Origin: Bacillaceae bacterium
Lineage (GTDB): Bacteria; Bacillota; Bacilli; Bacillales; Bacillaceae_G
Assembly (NCBI GenBank): GCA_027451065.1
Contig: DAIDKD010000002.1
Span: 1-41,092 of the forward strand
Direction of reading: 5' to 3'
Length of the DNA: 41,092 nt
The translations under genes and the position numbers were made by a program. This document shows positions 25,781-35,746 of the stretch, piece after piece. How positions within the stretch are numbered: position 1 is the stretch's first letter; the number at the start of each line of letters is the position of its first letter. The notes beneath the pieces were generated by a model. The model ran no database searches. It was given only the letters and a program-made list of their open reading frames with translations, and was not told the DNA's origin.

Positions 25781-26965
25781 ATGAACAAAAAATCAATTCG
25801 TGATATTGATGTTAAAGGAAAACGCGTCTTTTGCCGTGTAGACTTTAACGTGCCATTAAAAGATGGTGTGATTCAAGATGAAACTCGTATTAATGCTGCG
25901 TTACCAACAATTCAACACTTAATTGACAATGGTGCGAAAGTAATTTTGGCGAGTCACCTTGGTCGTCCAAAAGGTGAAAGAAAAACCGAATTTTCTCTTG
26001 CACCTGTAGCAACTCGTCTTAGTGAAAAGCTAGGTAAAGACGTTGCTCTTTGCGAAGAAGCATATGGCCCAGTTGCTGAAGAAGCAGTAGCAAAATTAGG
26101 AGAAGGTGACGTTGTTGTTCTTGAAAACGTACGTTTCTATCCTGGAGAAACAAAAAATGATTCAGAATTAGCGAAAGGATTCGCAGCCCTTGCAGATGTA
26201 TACGTAAATGATGCATTTGGTGCAGCTCACCGTGCGCACGCTTCAACAGAAGGAATCGCTCATTACGTAGACACAGCAGTAGCTGGTTTCTTAATGGAAA
26301 AAGAGCTTGAAGTTCTTGGGAAAGCTATATCTAATCCAGATCGTCCCTTCACTGCTATTATCGGCGGTTCTAAAGTTGCGGATAAAATCGGCGTAATTGA
26401 AAACCTACTTGAAATGGTAGATACATTAATCATCGGTGGCGGATTATCATACACATTCTCGAAAGCGCAAGGACATGAGGTTGGTACTTCATTACTTGAA
26501 GAAGATAAAATTGATTTAGCAAAAGAATTCATGGCAAAAGCAGAAGAAAAAGGTGTTAAATTCTTAATGCCAGTTGACTGCGTGATTGCAAAAGAATTTG
26601 GCGAAGCTACATACGTTGGACCAGTTGATATTGACAGCATCCCAGCTGATCATATGGGTCTTGACATTGGTCCAAAAACTGTTGCATTATATCGTGATGC
26701 AATCAAAGATTCTAAGCTTGTTGTGTGGAACGGACCAATGGGTGTATTTGAATTAGACAAATATGCAAATGGTACTCGCGGTGTTGCAGAAGCGTTAGCG
26801 GAAAGCGATGCTTACTCTATCATCGGCGGTGGAGACTCTGCAGCAGCAGTTGAGAAATTTGGCTTAGCAGATAAAATGAGCCACATTTCTACTGGTGGTG
26901 GTGCTTCATTAGAGTTCATGGAAGGGAAAAAACTTCCTGGCGTAGAGGCACTAAACGACAAATAA
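25781..26965 (+). CDS. pgk: Phosphoglycerate kinase
   Basis: A 394-residue glycolytic kinase that makes ATP from 1,3-bisphosphoglycerate. It shows the N-terminal signature R-V-D-F-N-V-P-L-K, the substrate loop H-L-G-R-P-K-G, the nucleotide-binding G-G-S-K-V-A-D-K-I and the C-terminal G-G-G-D-S-A-A-A. The frame is open from 25760; ATG 25781 is chosen because TGGAGG (25766-25771) sits 9 bases upstream and the protein then begins in the usual way. It is cotranscribed with gap and tpi. Confidence 0.98.
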   Translation: MNKKSIRDIDVKGKRVFCRVDFNVPLKDGVIQDETRINAALPTIQHLIDNGAKVILASHLGRPKGERKTEFSLAPVATRLSEKLGKDVALCEEAYGPVAEEAVAKLGEGDVVVLENVRFYPGETKNDSELAKGFAALADVYVNDAFGAAHRAHASTEGIAHYVDTAVAGFLMEKELEVLGKAISNPDRPFTAIIGGSKVADKIGVIENLLEMVDTLIIGGGLSYTFSKAQGHEVGTSLLEEDKIDLAKEFMAKAEEKGVKFLMPVDCVIAKEFGEATYVGPVDIDSIPADHMGLDIGPKTVALYRDAIKDSKLVVWNGPMGVFELDKYANGTRGVAEALAESDAYSIIGGGDSAAAVEKFGLADKMSHISTGGGASLEFMEGKKLPGVEALNDK

Positions 26966-26973
26966 CATACTAG

Positions 26974-27017
26974 AAAAAATGAATGTTCTAACTTGCGGAT
27001 AGAATCGCTCATTTTTT
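26974..27017 (+). terminator. Terminator-like hairpin between pgk and tpi
   Basis: Outer arms AAAAAATGA (26974-26982) and TCATTTTTT (27009-27017) with an inner TTCTA/TAGAA pair and a terminal T-run. It looks like an internal attenuator. A second inverted repeat with TTCAAATA/TATTTGAA arms spans about 27028-27060 in front of tpi. Confidence 0.55.
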
Positions 27018-27094
27018 ATAAAAAATTCAAATACTTGGAATTTGAGCGCCAAATATTTGAATGATGTACCAGAATATAAGGAGGCCTCCTATAC

Positions 27095-27847
27095 ATGCGT
27101 AAGCCAATTATTGCAGGTAACTGGAAAATGAATAAAACTTTAGGCGAAGCACTTTCCTTCGTTGAAGAAGTAGCAGGAAAAATCCCAGCAACAGAGAAAG
27201 TTGATGCTGCTGTATGTGCATCACCACTTTTCTTAGCTTCTATGGTAGAAGCGACAAAAGGTTCTGATTTAAAAATCGGTGCACAAAATGCAAGTGACAA
27301 GGACAGCGGTGCTTTCACTGGAGAAGTAAGTCCGGTTGCGTTAAAAGACCTTGGAGTAACTTATGTTATTCTTGGACACTCTGAGCGCCGTGAATACTAC
27401 GGTGAAACAGACGAGTTCATCAACAACAAAACAAAGAAAATGTTTGAGCAAGGCTTAACACCAATTCTTTGCTGTGGTGAAACTCTTGAAGAGCGCGAAG
27501 GTGGTAAGTTCGAAGAAGTAATTCGCACTCAATTAACTGCTGATTTAGCAGGATTAACAGAAGAACAAGTGAAAAACCTTGTGATTGCTTATGAACCAAT
27601 TTGGGCAATCGGTACAGGAGTATCAGCTACTGAGCAAGACGCACAAGATTCTTGTAAATTTGTTCGTGAAGTAGTTGCAGACCTTTACAATCAAGCTGCT
27701 GCTGATGCAGTGCGCATTCAGTATGGTGGTAGTGTAAAGCCTGACAACATTAAGGAATATATGGCACAACCAGACATCGATGGTGCTTTAGTTGGAGGCG
27801 CAAGCCTTGAGCCAAGTTCATTCCTTGCTTTGTTAGAAGGAGTGTAA
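27095..27847 (+). CDS. tpiA: Triosephosphate isomerase
   Basis: A 250-residue TIM-barrel enzyme that interconverts dihydroxyacetone phosphate and glyceraldehyde 3-phosphate. The substrate-binding N-W-K-M-N (residues 10-14), the electrophile His in G-H-S-E-R-R, and the catalytic [11 protein letters not shown] are all present. AAGGAGG (27078-27084) is 10 bases before the ATG and lies in a perfect 12-base palindrome. The stop codon is three bases from the gpmI start. Confidence 0.98.
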   Translation: MRKPIIAGNWKMNKTLGEALSFVEEVAGKIPATEKVDAAVCASPLFLASMVEATKGSDLKIGAQNASDKDSGAFTGEVSPVALKDLGVTYVILGHSERREYYGETDEFINNKTKKMFEQGLTPILCCGETLEEREGGKFEEVIRTQLTADLAGLTEEQVKNLVIAYEPIWAIGTGVSATEQDAQDSCKFVREVVADLYNQAAADAVRIQYGGSVKPDNIKEYMAQPDIDGALVGGASLEPSSFLALLEGV

Positions 27848-27850
27848 AAA

Positions 27851-29386
27851 ATGTCTAAACAACCTAAAATATTAATTATCATGGACGGTTTCGGTTTACG
27901 TGAAGAAGTAGAAGGTAACGCTGTTGCCCAAGCCAACAAACCAAATTTTGACCGTTACATGAATCAATTTCCCCATGCAACCTTAACTGCACAAGGGGAA
28001 GCAGTAGGTCTTCCTGAAGGACAAATGGGTAACTCAGAAGTTGGCCATTTAAATATCGGTGCAGGACGTATTGTTTACCAAAGTTTAACTCGTGTAAACA
28101 TTGCAATTCGTGAAGGTGAGTTCCAAAAGAACGAAACATTCCACCATGCAATCAACCATGTGAAAGAAAAGGGAACTGCTCTTCACTTATTCGGATTATT
28201 GTCTGATGGAGGAATTCACAGTCACATCAATCATATGTTTGCTTTATTGAAAATGGCAGCAGATGAAGGTGTAGAAAAAATTTATCTTCACGGTTTCTTA
28301 GATGGACGTGACGTTCCACCACAATCAGCTCTAGGATACATCGAGCAAACAGAAGCAAAAATGAAAGAATACGGCGTTGGAGAATTTGCAACAATTTCTG
28401 GACGTTATTATTCAATGGACCGTGACAAGCGTTGGGATCGTGTAGAAAAATGCTACCGTTCGATGGTGTATGGCGAAGGTCCTGCTTATAAAACAGCTGA
28501 AGAATGTGTAGAAGACTCTTACGAAAATGGTATCTATGATGAGTTCGTTTTACCATCTGTTATGGTAAAAGAAGACGGTACTCCAGTAGCTACAATTCAA
28601 GATGAAGATGCTATTATTTTCTACAACTTCCGTCCAGACCGCGCGATCCAAACGTCAAATGTGTTTACAAACAAGGACTTCCGTGATTTTGACCGTGGCG
28701 ATAAGTTCCCGAAAAATCTAGAGTTCGTTTGTATGACTCATTTCAGCGAAACAGTAAACGGATATGTTGCATTCAAGCCGACAAACCTTGACAACACATA
28801 CGGTGAAGTTGTTTCTCAAGCTGGCTTAAAACAGCTTCGTATTGCAGAAACGGAAAAATATCCACACGTTACCTTCTTCTTTAGTGGTGGACGTGAAGAG
28901 AAATTCCCTGGAGAAGAACGTATTCTAATCAATTCTCCTAAAGTTGCAACATACGACTTACAGCCAGAAATGAGCATTTACGAAGTAACAGACGCATTAG
29001 TAAAAGAAATTGAAGCTGATAACTTTGATACAATTATTTTAAACTTTGCTAACTGTGATATGGTTGGTCACTCTGGAATGATGGAGCCGACAATCAAAGC
29101 AGTAGAAGCAACCGATGAGTGTTTAGGAAAAGTTGTTGAAGCAATTCTTGCAAAAGATGGTGTTGCTATCATTACTGCTGACCACGGAAATGCTGAAATG
29201 GAATTAACAAAAGAAGGAAAACCGATGACTGCTCATACAACAAATCCAGTACCTGTCATTGTAACAAAGCCTGGTATTGAGCTTCGTACGGACGGTATCC
29301 TAGGAGATTTAGCACCGACATTGCTAGACTTGTTAGGAGTAGAACAGCCAGTTGAAATGACTGGAAAATCATTAATTAAAAAATAA
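27851..29386 (+). CDS. gpmI: Phosphoglycerate mutase, cofactor-independent
   Basis: A 511-residue Mn-dependent alkaline-phosphatase-superfamily mutase that converts 3- to 2-phosphoglycerate. It has the N-terminal metal motif I-M-D-G-F-G, the phospho-acceptor Ser in [13 protein letters not shown], and the C-terminal [17 protein letters not shown] lies in the end of tpi. In spore formers this enzyme is sensitive to pH, which matters in spores; nothing in the window tells whether this organism sporulates. Confidence 0.97.
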   Translation: MSKQPKILIIMDGFGLREEVEGNAVAQANKPNFDRYMNQFPHATLTAQGEAVGLPEGQMGNSEVGHLNIGAGRIVYQSLTRVNIAIREGEFQKNETFHHAINHVKEKGTALHLFGLLSDGGIHSHINHMFALLKMAADEGVEKIYLHGFLDGRDVPPQSALGYIEQTEAKMKEYGVGEFATISGRYYSMDRDKRWDRVEKCYRSMVYGEGPAYKTAEECVEDSYENGIYDEFVLPSVMVKEDGTPVATIQDEDAIIFYNFRPDRAIQTSNVFTNKDFRDFDRGDKFPKNLEFVCMTHFSETVNGYVAFKPTNLDNTYGEVVSQAGLKQLRIAETEKYPHVTFFFSGGREEKFPGEERILINSPKVATYDLQPEMSIYEVTDALVKEIEADNFDTIILNFANCDMVGHSGMMEPTIKAVEATDECLGKVVEAILAKDGVAIITADHGNAEMELTKEGKPMTAHTTNPVPVIVTKPGIELRTDGILGDLAPTLLDLLGVEQPVEMTGKSLIKK

Positions 29387-29409
29387 ATAGGTAATTGAAA
29401 AGGAGATAA

Positions 29410-30708
<1,299 letters not shown>

Positions 30709-30731
30709 TTTGAAGTTGTAGAAGAATAAGT

Positions 30732-30772
30732 AAATGAAGCCATACCGAACATTTTTCGGTATGGCTTCATTT
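30732..30772. terminator. Terminator of the glycolytic operon
   Basis: An 18-bp perfect stem (AAATGAAGCCATACCGAA and its complement) around a 5-base loop, 24 bases after eno. The outer A-T pairs make it usable in both directions, so it may also end transcription of the minus-strand acetyltransferase remnant. Confidence 0.9.
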
Positions 30773-30808
30773 AGCAAAAAAATATTTACAGACCCTTGCT
30801 AGTACATT

Positions 30809-31099
30809 TTATGGCATGGAACCTTCTATTTTTATCTGTATATCCTTTATTGTATCTCGCATAACTTTGCAGGGGTTACCAACAGCAATTACATTTTGAG
30901 GAATGTCCTTCGTGACAACACTACCTGCACCAATTACAGAGTTATCTCCTATTGTCACGCCAGGCATGACACATGCATTTGCACCAATCCAAACATTATT
31001 ACCTATATGTACCGGTATGTTGAATTGATACGTTTGCTTTCGCAATTCTGCTTTGCTTGGATGTCCTGCTGTAGCGATTGTCACATTTGGTCCGAACAT
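30809..31099 (-). pseudogene. Truncated maltose/galactoside O-acetyltransferase
   Basis: The 96-residue reading frame is the C-terminal half of a Maa/LacA-type hexapeptide acetyltransferase (F-G-P-N-V-T-I-A-T-A-G-H-P, V-H-I-G-N-N-V-W-I-G-A-N, the ending A-V-G-N-P-C-K-V-M-R). Full-length enzymes have about 185 residues and begin with a helical domain that is missing here. Family-like sequence stops a few codons upstream of the ATG, where an in-frame TAG occurs, and no ribosome binding site is present. It is most likely a gene remnant, with an inverted repeat at the break. Confidence 0.8.
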
Positions 31100-31109
31100 G
31101 CAATTATAC

Positions 31110-31132
31110 TATGTAATAATTGCTATTACATA
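31110..31132. repeat. 9-bp inverted repeat at the acetyltransferase break point
   Basis: TATGTAATA and TATTACATA flank a 5-base loop, immediately upstream of the truncated acetyltransferase frame and in front of ahpC. It could be a regulator site or a mark of the event that removed the 5' half. Confidence 0.5.
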
Positions 31133-31182
31133 TTTATTTAAAAAAACAAAATAAATAGTATCTTTTTACAAAAGCTGTGTTA

Positions 31183-31197
31183 TAATAATGATTATAA
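31183..31197. promoter_or_regulatory. PerR box (or Fur-like box) upstream of ahpC
   Basis: TAATAATGATTATAA matches the PerR consensus TTATAATNATTATAA at 14 of 15 positions and overlaps a TATAAT at 31181-31186. Its position directly before ahpC favours PerR over Fur. Peroxide would then release repression. Confidence 0.8.
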
Positions 31198-31226
31198 ATA
31201 AGGCGATGGCCAAGGAGGAACATAGA

Positions 31227-31793
31227 ATGACAAATTTAATTGGTAAGAAACTTTTTGACTTTAAAGCAGATGCTTATAAAGATGGAGAACTTATAGAGGT
31301 TAGTACAGCAGATGTATTAGGTAAATGGAGTATCTTTTACTTTTATCCAGGTGACTTCACATTTGTATGTCCAACAGAGTTAGGTGACTTACAAGATCAC
31401 TATGCAAAATTCCAAGAATTAGATGCTGAAATCTACTCTGTTTCTACAGATAGCCACTTTGTACATAAAGCATGGGCAGATGCAACTGAAACAATTGGGA
31501 AAGTGAAATACACAATGTTAGCTGACCCAACAGGAAAAATTTCAAGATTCTTCGGAGTATTAGAAGAAGACCTAGGACAAGCTTTCCGTGGATCTTTCGT
31601 TGTAAACCCTGAAGGTGAAATCAAAGCTTACGAAATCCATGACATGGGAATTGGACGTAATGCAGAAGAATTAGTAAGAAAATTAGAAGCTGCGAAATTC
31701 ATCGCAGAAAATGGCGATAAAGTTTGCCCAGCAAACTGGAAGCCAGGTGAAGAAACAATTGCTCCAAGTTTAGACCTAATCGGGAAAATATAA
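31227..31793 (+). CDS. ahpC: Alkyl hydroperoxide reductase, peroxiredoxin subunit
   Basis: A 188-residue typical two-Cys peroxiredoxin that reduces hydrogen and organic peroxides. The peroxidatic Cys48 is in F-T-F-V-C-P-T-E-L and the resolving Cys167 in V-C-P-A-N-W. The frame is open from 31188, but ATG 31227 follows AAGGAGG (31212-31218) and gives the standard N-terminus. A PerR-type box lies upstream. The partner reductase is encoded downstream behind a hairpin, so the two genes are probably linked in expression. Confidence 0.97.
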   Translation: MTNLIGKKLFDFKADAYKDGELIEVSTADVLGKWSIFYFYPGDFTFVCPTELGDLQDHYAKFQELDAEIYSVSTDSHFVHKAWADATETIGKVKYTMLADPTGKISRFFGVLEEDLGQAFRGSFVVNPEGEIKAYEIHDMGIGRNAEELVRKLEAAKFIAENGDKVCPANWKPGEETIAPSLDLIGKI

Positions 31794-31797
31794 TATT

Positions 31798-31840
31798 AAA
31801 ATGTGAGAATTGGGCAAAAAACGCCCAATTCTCACATTTT
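31798..31840. terminator. Hairpin after ahpC
   Basis: An 18-bp perfect stem (31798-31815 with 31823-31840) ending in TTTT, four bases after the ahpC stop codon. It would terminate most ahpC transcripts and let a fraction reach ahpF. Confidence 0.85.
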
Positions 31841-31871
31841 ATAAAAACGGATAATCTCGTTGTATTCAGTA

Positions 31872-32000
31872 ATGATGAATTTTTTTGATTGGAAAGAACT
31901 TGATCCAGGCAGGTTTGGGCAAAGGCTTGCACTTTTTAATATGCTGATTTTAATGGCACCATTGATATTTATAGTAATGAAAAATGAACATAGAGAGTGA
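31872..32000 (+). CDS. Possible small membrane ORF between ahpC and ahpF (42 aa)
   Basis: An open frame from ATG 31872 (or 31875) encodes a 42-residue peptide with a charged N-terminal half (D-W-K-E-L-D-P-G-R-F-G-Q-R) and one hydrophobic segment (L-I-L-M-A-P-L-I-F-I-V-M). It ends 13 bases before the preferred ahpF start. The composition looks protein-like, but there is no ribosome binding site, so it may be chance or a remnant. Confidence 0.25.
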   Translation: MMNFFDWKELDPGRFGQRLALFNMLILMAPLIFIVMKNEHRE

Positions 32001-32013
32001 GAGATTGTATAAA

Positions 32014-33714
32014 ATGAGAGAAGAAATTTATGATTTAATTATAATTGGTGGCGGACCAGCAGGATTATCAGCTGGTATTTATGCTGGACGCGCAATGCTG
32101 GATACTTTAATTCTTGAAAAAGAAAAAGTAGGCGGCCAAGTAACAACAACGACAGATATTGTAAATTACCCTGGTGTAAGAAAAACAACTGGGCCAAAAT
32201 TAATGGAAGAAATGTACGACCAAATTAAAGATTTTGGAGTAGACTTGAAAGTTGCTGATATTACATCTGTAGAATTAACTGGAGAAATTAAGAAAATCCA
32301 TACAGCAAACGGTACGTATGAAGCACGCAGTATCATCATTGCTACTGGTGCAGCGGCAAGAAAAATTGGATTCCCTGGAGAAGTAGACTTTACAGGAAGA
32401 GGAATCGCTTATTGTTCTACTTGTGATGGTGAATTCTTTAGCGGTTTAGATATTTTTGTTATCGGTGGCGGCTATGCAGCGGCTGAAGAAGCTATCTACT
32501 TAACAAGATATGGAAAAAGCGTTACGATGATTATTCGTGAGCCTGATTTCACTTGTGCAAAAATGACAGCAGACCAAGCAAGAAATCACCCGAATATCAA
32601 AGTAATTTACAATACAGAAGTGAAAGAAGTATCTGGAGACAGCTTTATGAATAAGGCTGTATTTGTAAACAATGAAACAGGAGAAGAATTTACTTACGAA
32701 GCTCCTGAAGAAGACGGCGCATTCGGAATGTTTGTATTTGCAGGTACTGCTCCACAAACAGGTCTTTTTAAAGAAGAAGTAAACCTTGATGGCCACGGAT
32801 ACATTCCAACAAATGAAAACATGGAAACAAATATACCTGGTGTTTATGCAGCTGGTGATATTTTACCGAAAGAATTACGCCAAATTGTAACGGCTGTATC
32901 TGATGGAGCTATCGCTGCAACTGCTGCACAAAAGTTTGTGGCAGGCGAAAAGCAAAAATTAGAATTACCTATGGTTACAGAGCGAATGACGCAACGTTTA
33001 GAAGAATTGGCAAAAAATATCGACACAAAAGAAGAGCCTAAAGAAACTGTAACTGAACAAGCGAAATCTTCTTCAAATGAATGGTTCCCAGCGGAAATGA
33101 AAGAGCAATTAAAGGGAGTATTCGGCAAATTAACGAAAAAGGTTACTTTATTAACATTCACGCAAGCAAATGATGCGAAATCTCTTGAACTGACTGGATT
33201 TTTACAAGAAATCGCAGCTTTAAGTGACAAATTAACATTAAAAGATGCTTCATCAGTTGAGCAGAATGTAGTAGAAGCGACAAGATTCCCGGCTCTTGCA
33301 TTACTAGATGAGCAAGATAACTACACTGGTATCAAGTTTACTGGTGTTCCAAGTGGACATGAATTAAACTCACTTGTTTTAGCTATTTATAATGTAGGTA
33401 GTGAAGGACAGCCTTTAGAATCAACAAAAGTAGATAAAATTAAAGCATTGCCAAAAACAAAGGTGCAAATTTGCGTTTCATTATCATGTCATTATTGCCC
33501 TGATGTTGTGGCAGCATGTCAACGAATTGCTGCACTAAACCCTGGTATTGAAGCAGAAATGGTTGATATTTCTCTAGCACCTGAATTGAAGAAAGAGAAG
33601 AAAATCATGAGTATCCCAGCCATGATTATCAATGATGAAGAAGTTGTCTTCGGTGCGAAGAAAATGGATGAGATTATTGAGATCATTGGTCAGAAGGAAG
33701 CTTTAGTAAAGTAA
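32014..33714 (+). CDS. ahpF: AhpF-like peroxiredoxin reductase with permuted domain order
   Basis: A 566-residue NAD(P)H-dependent flavoprotein expected to reduce AhpC. Residues 1 to about 320 are a TrxB-like module: G-G-G-P-A-G near residue 13, redox C134-S-T-C137-D-G, nucleotide-binding G-G-G-Y-A-A-A-E-E-A and A-A-G-D-I. After a charged linker (about 325-365) come two thioredoxin-like folds. The second holds S-L-S-C492-H-Y-C495-P-D-V-V, nearly identical to the N-terminal disulfide centre of E. coli AhpF. In classical AhpF these folds are N-terminal, so the order is reversed. The start at ATG 32014 gives a normal flavin-domain N-terminus; ATG 31984 would add ten residues without a better ribosome binding site. 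Confidence 0.9.
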   Translation: MREEIYDLIIIGGGPAGLSAGIYAGRAMLDTLILEKEKVGGQVTTTTDIVNYPGVRKTTGPKLMEEMYDQIKDFGVDLKVADITSVELTGEIKKIHTANGTYEARSIIIATGAAARKIGFPGEVDFTGRGIAYCSTCDGEFFSGLDIFVIGGGYAAAEEAIYLTRYGKSVTMIIREPDFTCAKMTADQARNHPNIKVIYNTEVKEVSGDSFMNKAVFVNNETGEEFTYEAPEEDGAFGMFVFAGTAPQTGLFKEEVNLDGHGYIPTNENMETNIPGVYAAGDILPKELRQIVTAVSDGAIAATAAQKFVAGEKQKLELPMVTERMTQRLEELAKNIDTKEEPKETVTEQAKSSSNEWFPAEMKEQLKGVFGKLTKKVTLLTFTQANDAKSLELTGFLQEIAALSDKLTLKDASSVEQNVVEATRFPALALLDEQDNYTGIKFTGVPSGHELNSLVLAIYNVGSEGQPLESTKVDKIKALPKTKVQICVSLSCHYCPDVVAACQRIAALNPGIEAEMVDISLAPELKKEKKIMSIPAMIINDEEVVFGAKKMDEIIEIIGQKEALVK

Positions 33715-33739
33715 GATCTAATCTTGGTGATAGAAAGTG

Positions 33740-33777
33740 AAAAACATCAGTCGGAAAGTGAATCGGCTGATGTTTTT
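33740..33777 (+). terminator. ahpF terminator
   Basis: A 14-bp stem (33740-33753 with 33764-33777) around a 10-base loop and ending in a T-run. Between it and the next gene (33780-33927) I see nothing beyond short A/T-rich sequence. Confidence 0.88.
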
Positions 33778-33927
33778 TCTATTGATGAGGTAAATCATAT
33801 GTTTTAGGATACAAAGAAAGAACCGTTATTCCCATGGGAGAAAGGTAGGGAGGAGAACTCAGGGCTAGCTGGTCACCTAAGATCCTTATCTTCTAATATG
33901 TTTTTATAAAAAGTTAATTACAGCTAC

Positions 33928-34599
33928 CTACCGTATTAATGAACAAAATCCTTCGAAATCAACAATCACATCATCTATCCTTAGTTCATCACTCTCAAAC
34001 ACTTCTTCATTTTTATGATAAGGGTCAATGGCAATGATTTTGCCGATATCGGCTCTTTTGGCTGCCAAAAGTCCTGAAAAAGCATCTTCCACTACAACAC
34101 AATCCTTTGGAGCTAGTCCCAATTTCTCTGCAGCACGGAGAAAAATATCAGGGGCGGGTTTGCCAGGGAAAGTTTCATCATTATAGACAACTTTTTCAAG
34201 TGAAAACCACGTATTTAAATGAAAAATGTCAAAATAAAAGCCGATATTTTCTTCTCCAGTTGCAGTAGCGATAGTAAAAGGGATGCTATTTTCTGTTAGT
34301 GTATCTAGTACTTCAGTAAGCCCTTTCGTAAATACAATTTGCTCGGGATGTTTTAAACATAACTCTCGGTATAATGCTTCTTTTTCAATAGATAATTTTT
34401 TCATTTCAGCATCTGTTAAATCTTCTGACAAGAAATAGCGCAATATTTTACTGTTAGTCCGTCCGTGAATATTTTTGGTGATGTCTTCATCAGATAATGT
34501 TTGATTAGAGTATTTTTTTATCATATGTATCCAAGCTTCCTCGTGAAAATGTGAGTCTTGAAACATGGTTCCGTTAAAATCAAAGATGATTCCTTTCAT
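33928..34599 (-). CDS. HAD-superfamily phosphatase (beta-phosphoglucomutase-like) with DFNGT motif
   Basis: A 223-residue haloacid-dehalogenase-fold protein with the helical cap of the beta-phosphoglucomutase subgroup. Motif I reads D7-F-N9-G-T rather than D-x-D-G-T, so the second Asp, normally the general acid/base, is Asn. Motif III is in G-K-P-A-P-D-I-F and motif IV in V-V-E-D-A-F-S-G. The nucleophile Asp7 is kept. The frame is open from 34650, but ATG (complement of 34597-34599) follows AAAGAGG and gives the proper N-terminus. The substrate, probably a sugar phosphate, is not known. Confidence 0.87.
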   Translation of the reverse strand: MKGIIFDFNGTMFQDSHFHEEAWIHMIKKYSNQTLSDEDITKNIHGRTNSKILRYFLSEDLTDAEMKKLSIEKEALYRELCLKHPEQIVFTKGLTEVLDTLTENSIPFTIATATGEENIGFYFDIFHLNTWFSLEKVVYNDETFPGKPAPDIFLRAAEKLGLAPKDCVVVEDAFSGLLAAKRADIGKIIAIDPYHKNEEVFESDELRIDDVIVDFEGFCSLIR

Positions 34600-34698
34600 G
34601 AGATAACCTCTTTTCGATGTTTTTATCTTTATTATAGCATAGAGGTGCAAGAAGGTTTATAGGGAAGTTGTTCGAGAGTAGTGGTGGGGGATCTAGAA

Positions 34699-34739
34699 AA
34701 GTATAAGCCGGATATTGAAATATTATCCGGCTTATACTT
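34699..34739 (-). terminator. 16-bp perfect hairpin that includes the stop codon of the YdeI/OmdA-like gene
   Basis: Arms 34699-34714 and 34724-34739 are perfectly complementary. The frame-corrected stop codon of the upstream minus-strand gene (complement of 34732-34734) is in one arm. On the minus strand CTTTTC follows. Confidence 0.8.
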
Positions 34740-35146
34740 CTCGTGCCCAATCCTTTTGATAGCCAGGGGTAAGGGAGTGGTAGAAAGTAAGTAAACGCGG
34801 TGTATCTTGTAAATCTTTTAATGAAGGGAATCATGTCAAGATAATCATCTACACATTGACCCGGCTCTGTAGATAGGCGATTTTTCTCCTTTGAGGCTTC
34901 TTTTAAACCGACTACGGTGAAGGTTTCATCTAGTCCGACCATACGGGAAAATTTGAGATTACTTGACCCTAGAAATCCATCTTTTTCATTTGCATTTAAT
35001 CCTTCTAATAAGTTATCACGGTGAATAAACGTTGGGTAGCGTTTATTTCCTTTTTTCGGATAAGCGAAAAAGGCATAGCCATGTTTGTTTAAGGAGTCCT
35101 TTTCAATAATGTTATAGACTTGCTTTTGTATAATTGTTTTTGACAT
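34732..35146 (-). pseudogene. Frameshifted YdeI/OmdA-like gene
   Basis: The gene has a strong AGGAGG ribosome binding site and a normal-looking first 105 residues (M-S-K-T-I-I-Q-K-Q-V-Y to D-D-Y-L-D-M-I-P). Just after M-I-P the frame slips by one base near 34824-34828. In the original frame translation runs on into low-quality sequence as far as 34580. In the shifted frame it reads D-L-Q-D-T-P-R-L-L-T-F-Y-H-S-L-T-P-G-Y-Q-K-D-W-A-R-E-V and stops at 34732. That tail resembles the C-terminal YdeI/OmpD-associated domain but lacks its last part. A sequencing error in a T/A run is possible. The family call rests on the tail only and is tentative. Confidence 0.7.
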
Positions 35147-35271
35147 AGTATTCCTCCTAAGTAGGGGGCTATCTGAAAATCATATGATGCCCATGATATT
35201 TTTTACTATACCATGAATCATTTGTATCGAAAATATCTTGTTTTCCATGAATAGTGGCTGTATTTTATCCC

Positions 35272-35300
35272 TTGTGGTAAGCATCATTTTATGGTACATT
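35272..35300 (+). promoter_or_regulatory. secG promoter
   Basis: TTGTGG (35272-35277) and TACATT (35295-35300) with a 17-base spacer, 33 bases before the secG start codon. Confidence 0.6.
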
Positions 35301-35332
35301 TAAAATATTGTAGTAGGTAGGAGGTGTGCTCT

Positions 35333-35563
35333 TTGGGTACAGTTGTGACGGTATTATTAATAATTAGTTGTATTGCAATGATTATATTGGTTCTTCTGCA
35401 GAACAGTAAAAGCCAAGGATTATCTGGGGCTATTTCTGGTGGTGCAGAGCAATTATTCGGAAAACAAAAGGCACGTGGACTGGATGCGGTATTACATCGT
35501 ATGACGGTTGTATGTGCTGTGGCATTCTTTGTATTTGCTTTATTAAAGGCATACTTAGGATAA
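35333..35563 (+). CDS. secG: Protein translocase subunit SecG
   Basis: A 76-residue small subunit of the SecYEG membrane channel, with two membrane helices joined by the conserved loop [19 protein letters not shown]. The TTG at 35333 is the likely start: AGGAGG (35319-35324) lies 8 bases upstream and the resulting length equals B. subtilis SecG. The in-frame GTG at 35324 overlaps that ribosome binding site and is unlikely. Gene order secG-est-rnr-smpB is conserved in Bacillus. Confidence 0.95.
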   Translation: MGTVVTVLLIISCIAMIILVLLQNSKSQGLSGAISGGAEQLFGKQKARGLDAVLHRMTVVCAVAFFVFALLKAYLG

Positions 35564-35567
35564 TGAG

Positions 35568-35597
35568 AAGACCGTCCCAATGCAAGGGCGGTTTTTT
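35568..35597 (+). terminator. secG terminator
   Basis: ACCGTCCC (35571-35578) pairs with GGGCGGT (35586-35592), allowing one G-T pair, followed by TTTTTT. Confidence 0.85.
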
Positions 35598-35653
35598 GCT
35601 TATATACAGAAAAAGGGTCAGAACGCGGCTTATTAGCTTGTAGAGGAAATAGG

Positions 35654-35695
35654 GATTTATTTTTAAGGAGTATTCTTTCACCTTAAAAATAAATC
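35654..35695. promoter_or_regulatory. 15-bp perfect hairpin in the est leader
   Basis: GATTTATTTTTAAGG (35654-35668) and CCTTAAAAATAAATC (35681-35695) pair perfectly around a 12-base loop, about 50 bases before the est start codon. No T-run follows. It may be an mRNA-stabilising or attenuating structure, or a site for a dimeric regulator. Confidence 0.5.
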
Positions 35696-35746
35696 ATCTT
35701 GCCCACAGTGAGGTGGTCGCTAGATCTAGATAAGGGGGAAGGTGCA

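Noticed and set aside
34580-34731. Extension of the 188-residue frame beyond the YdeI/OmdA-like gene
   Set aside because: The sequence there is the terminator hairpin and the upstream region of the HAD gene read in a shifted frame; the protein-like signal is in the other frame and stops at 34732.
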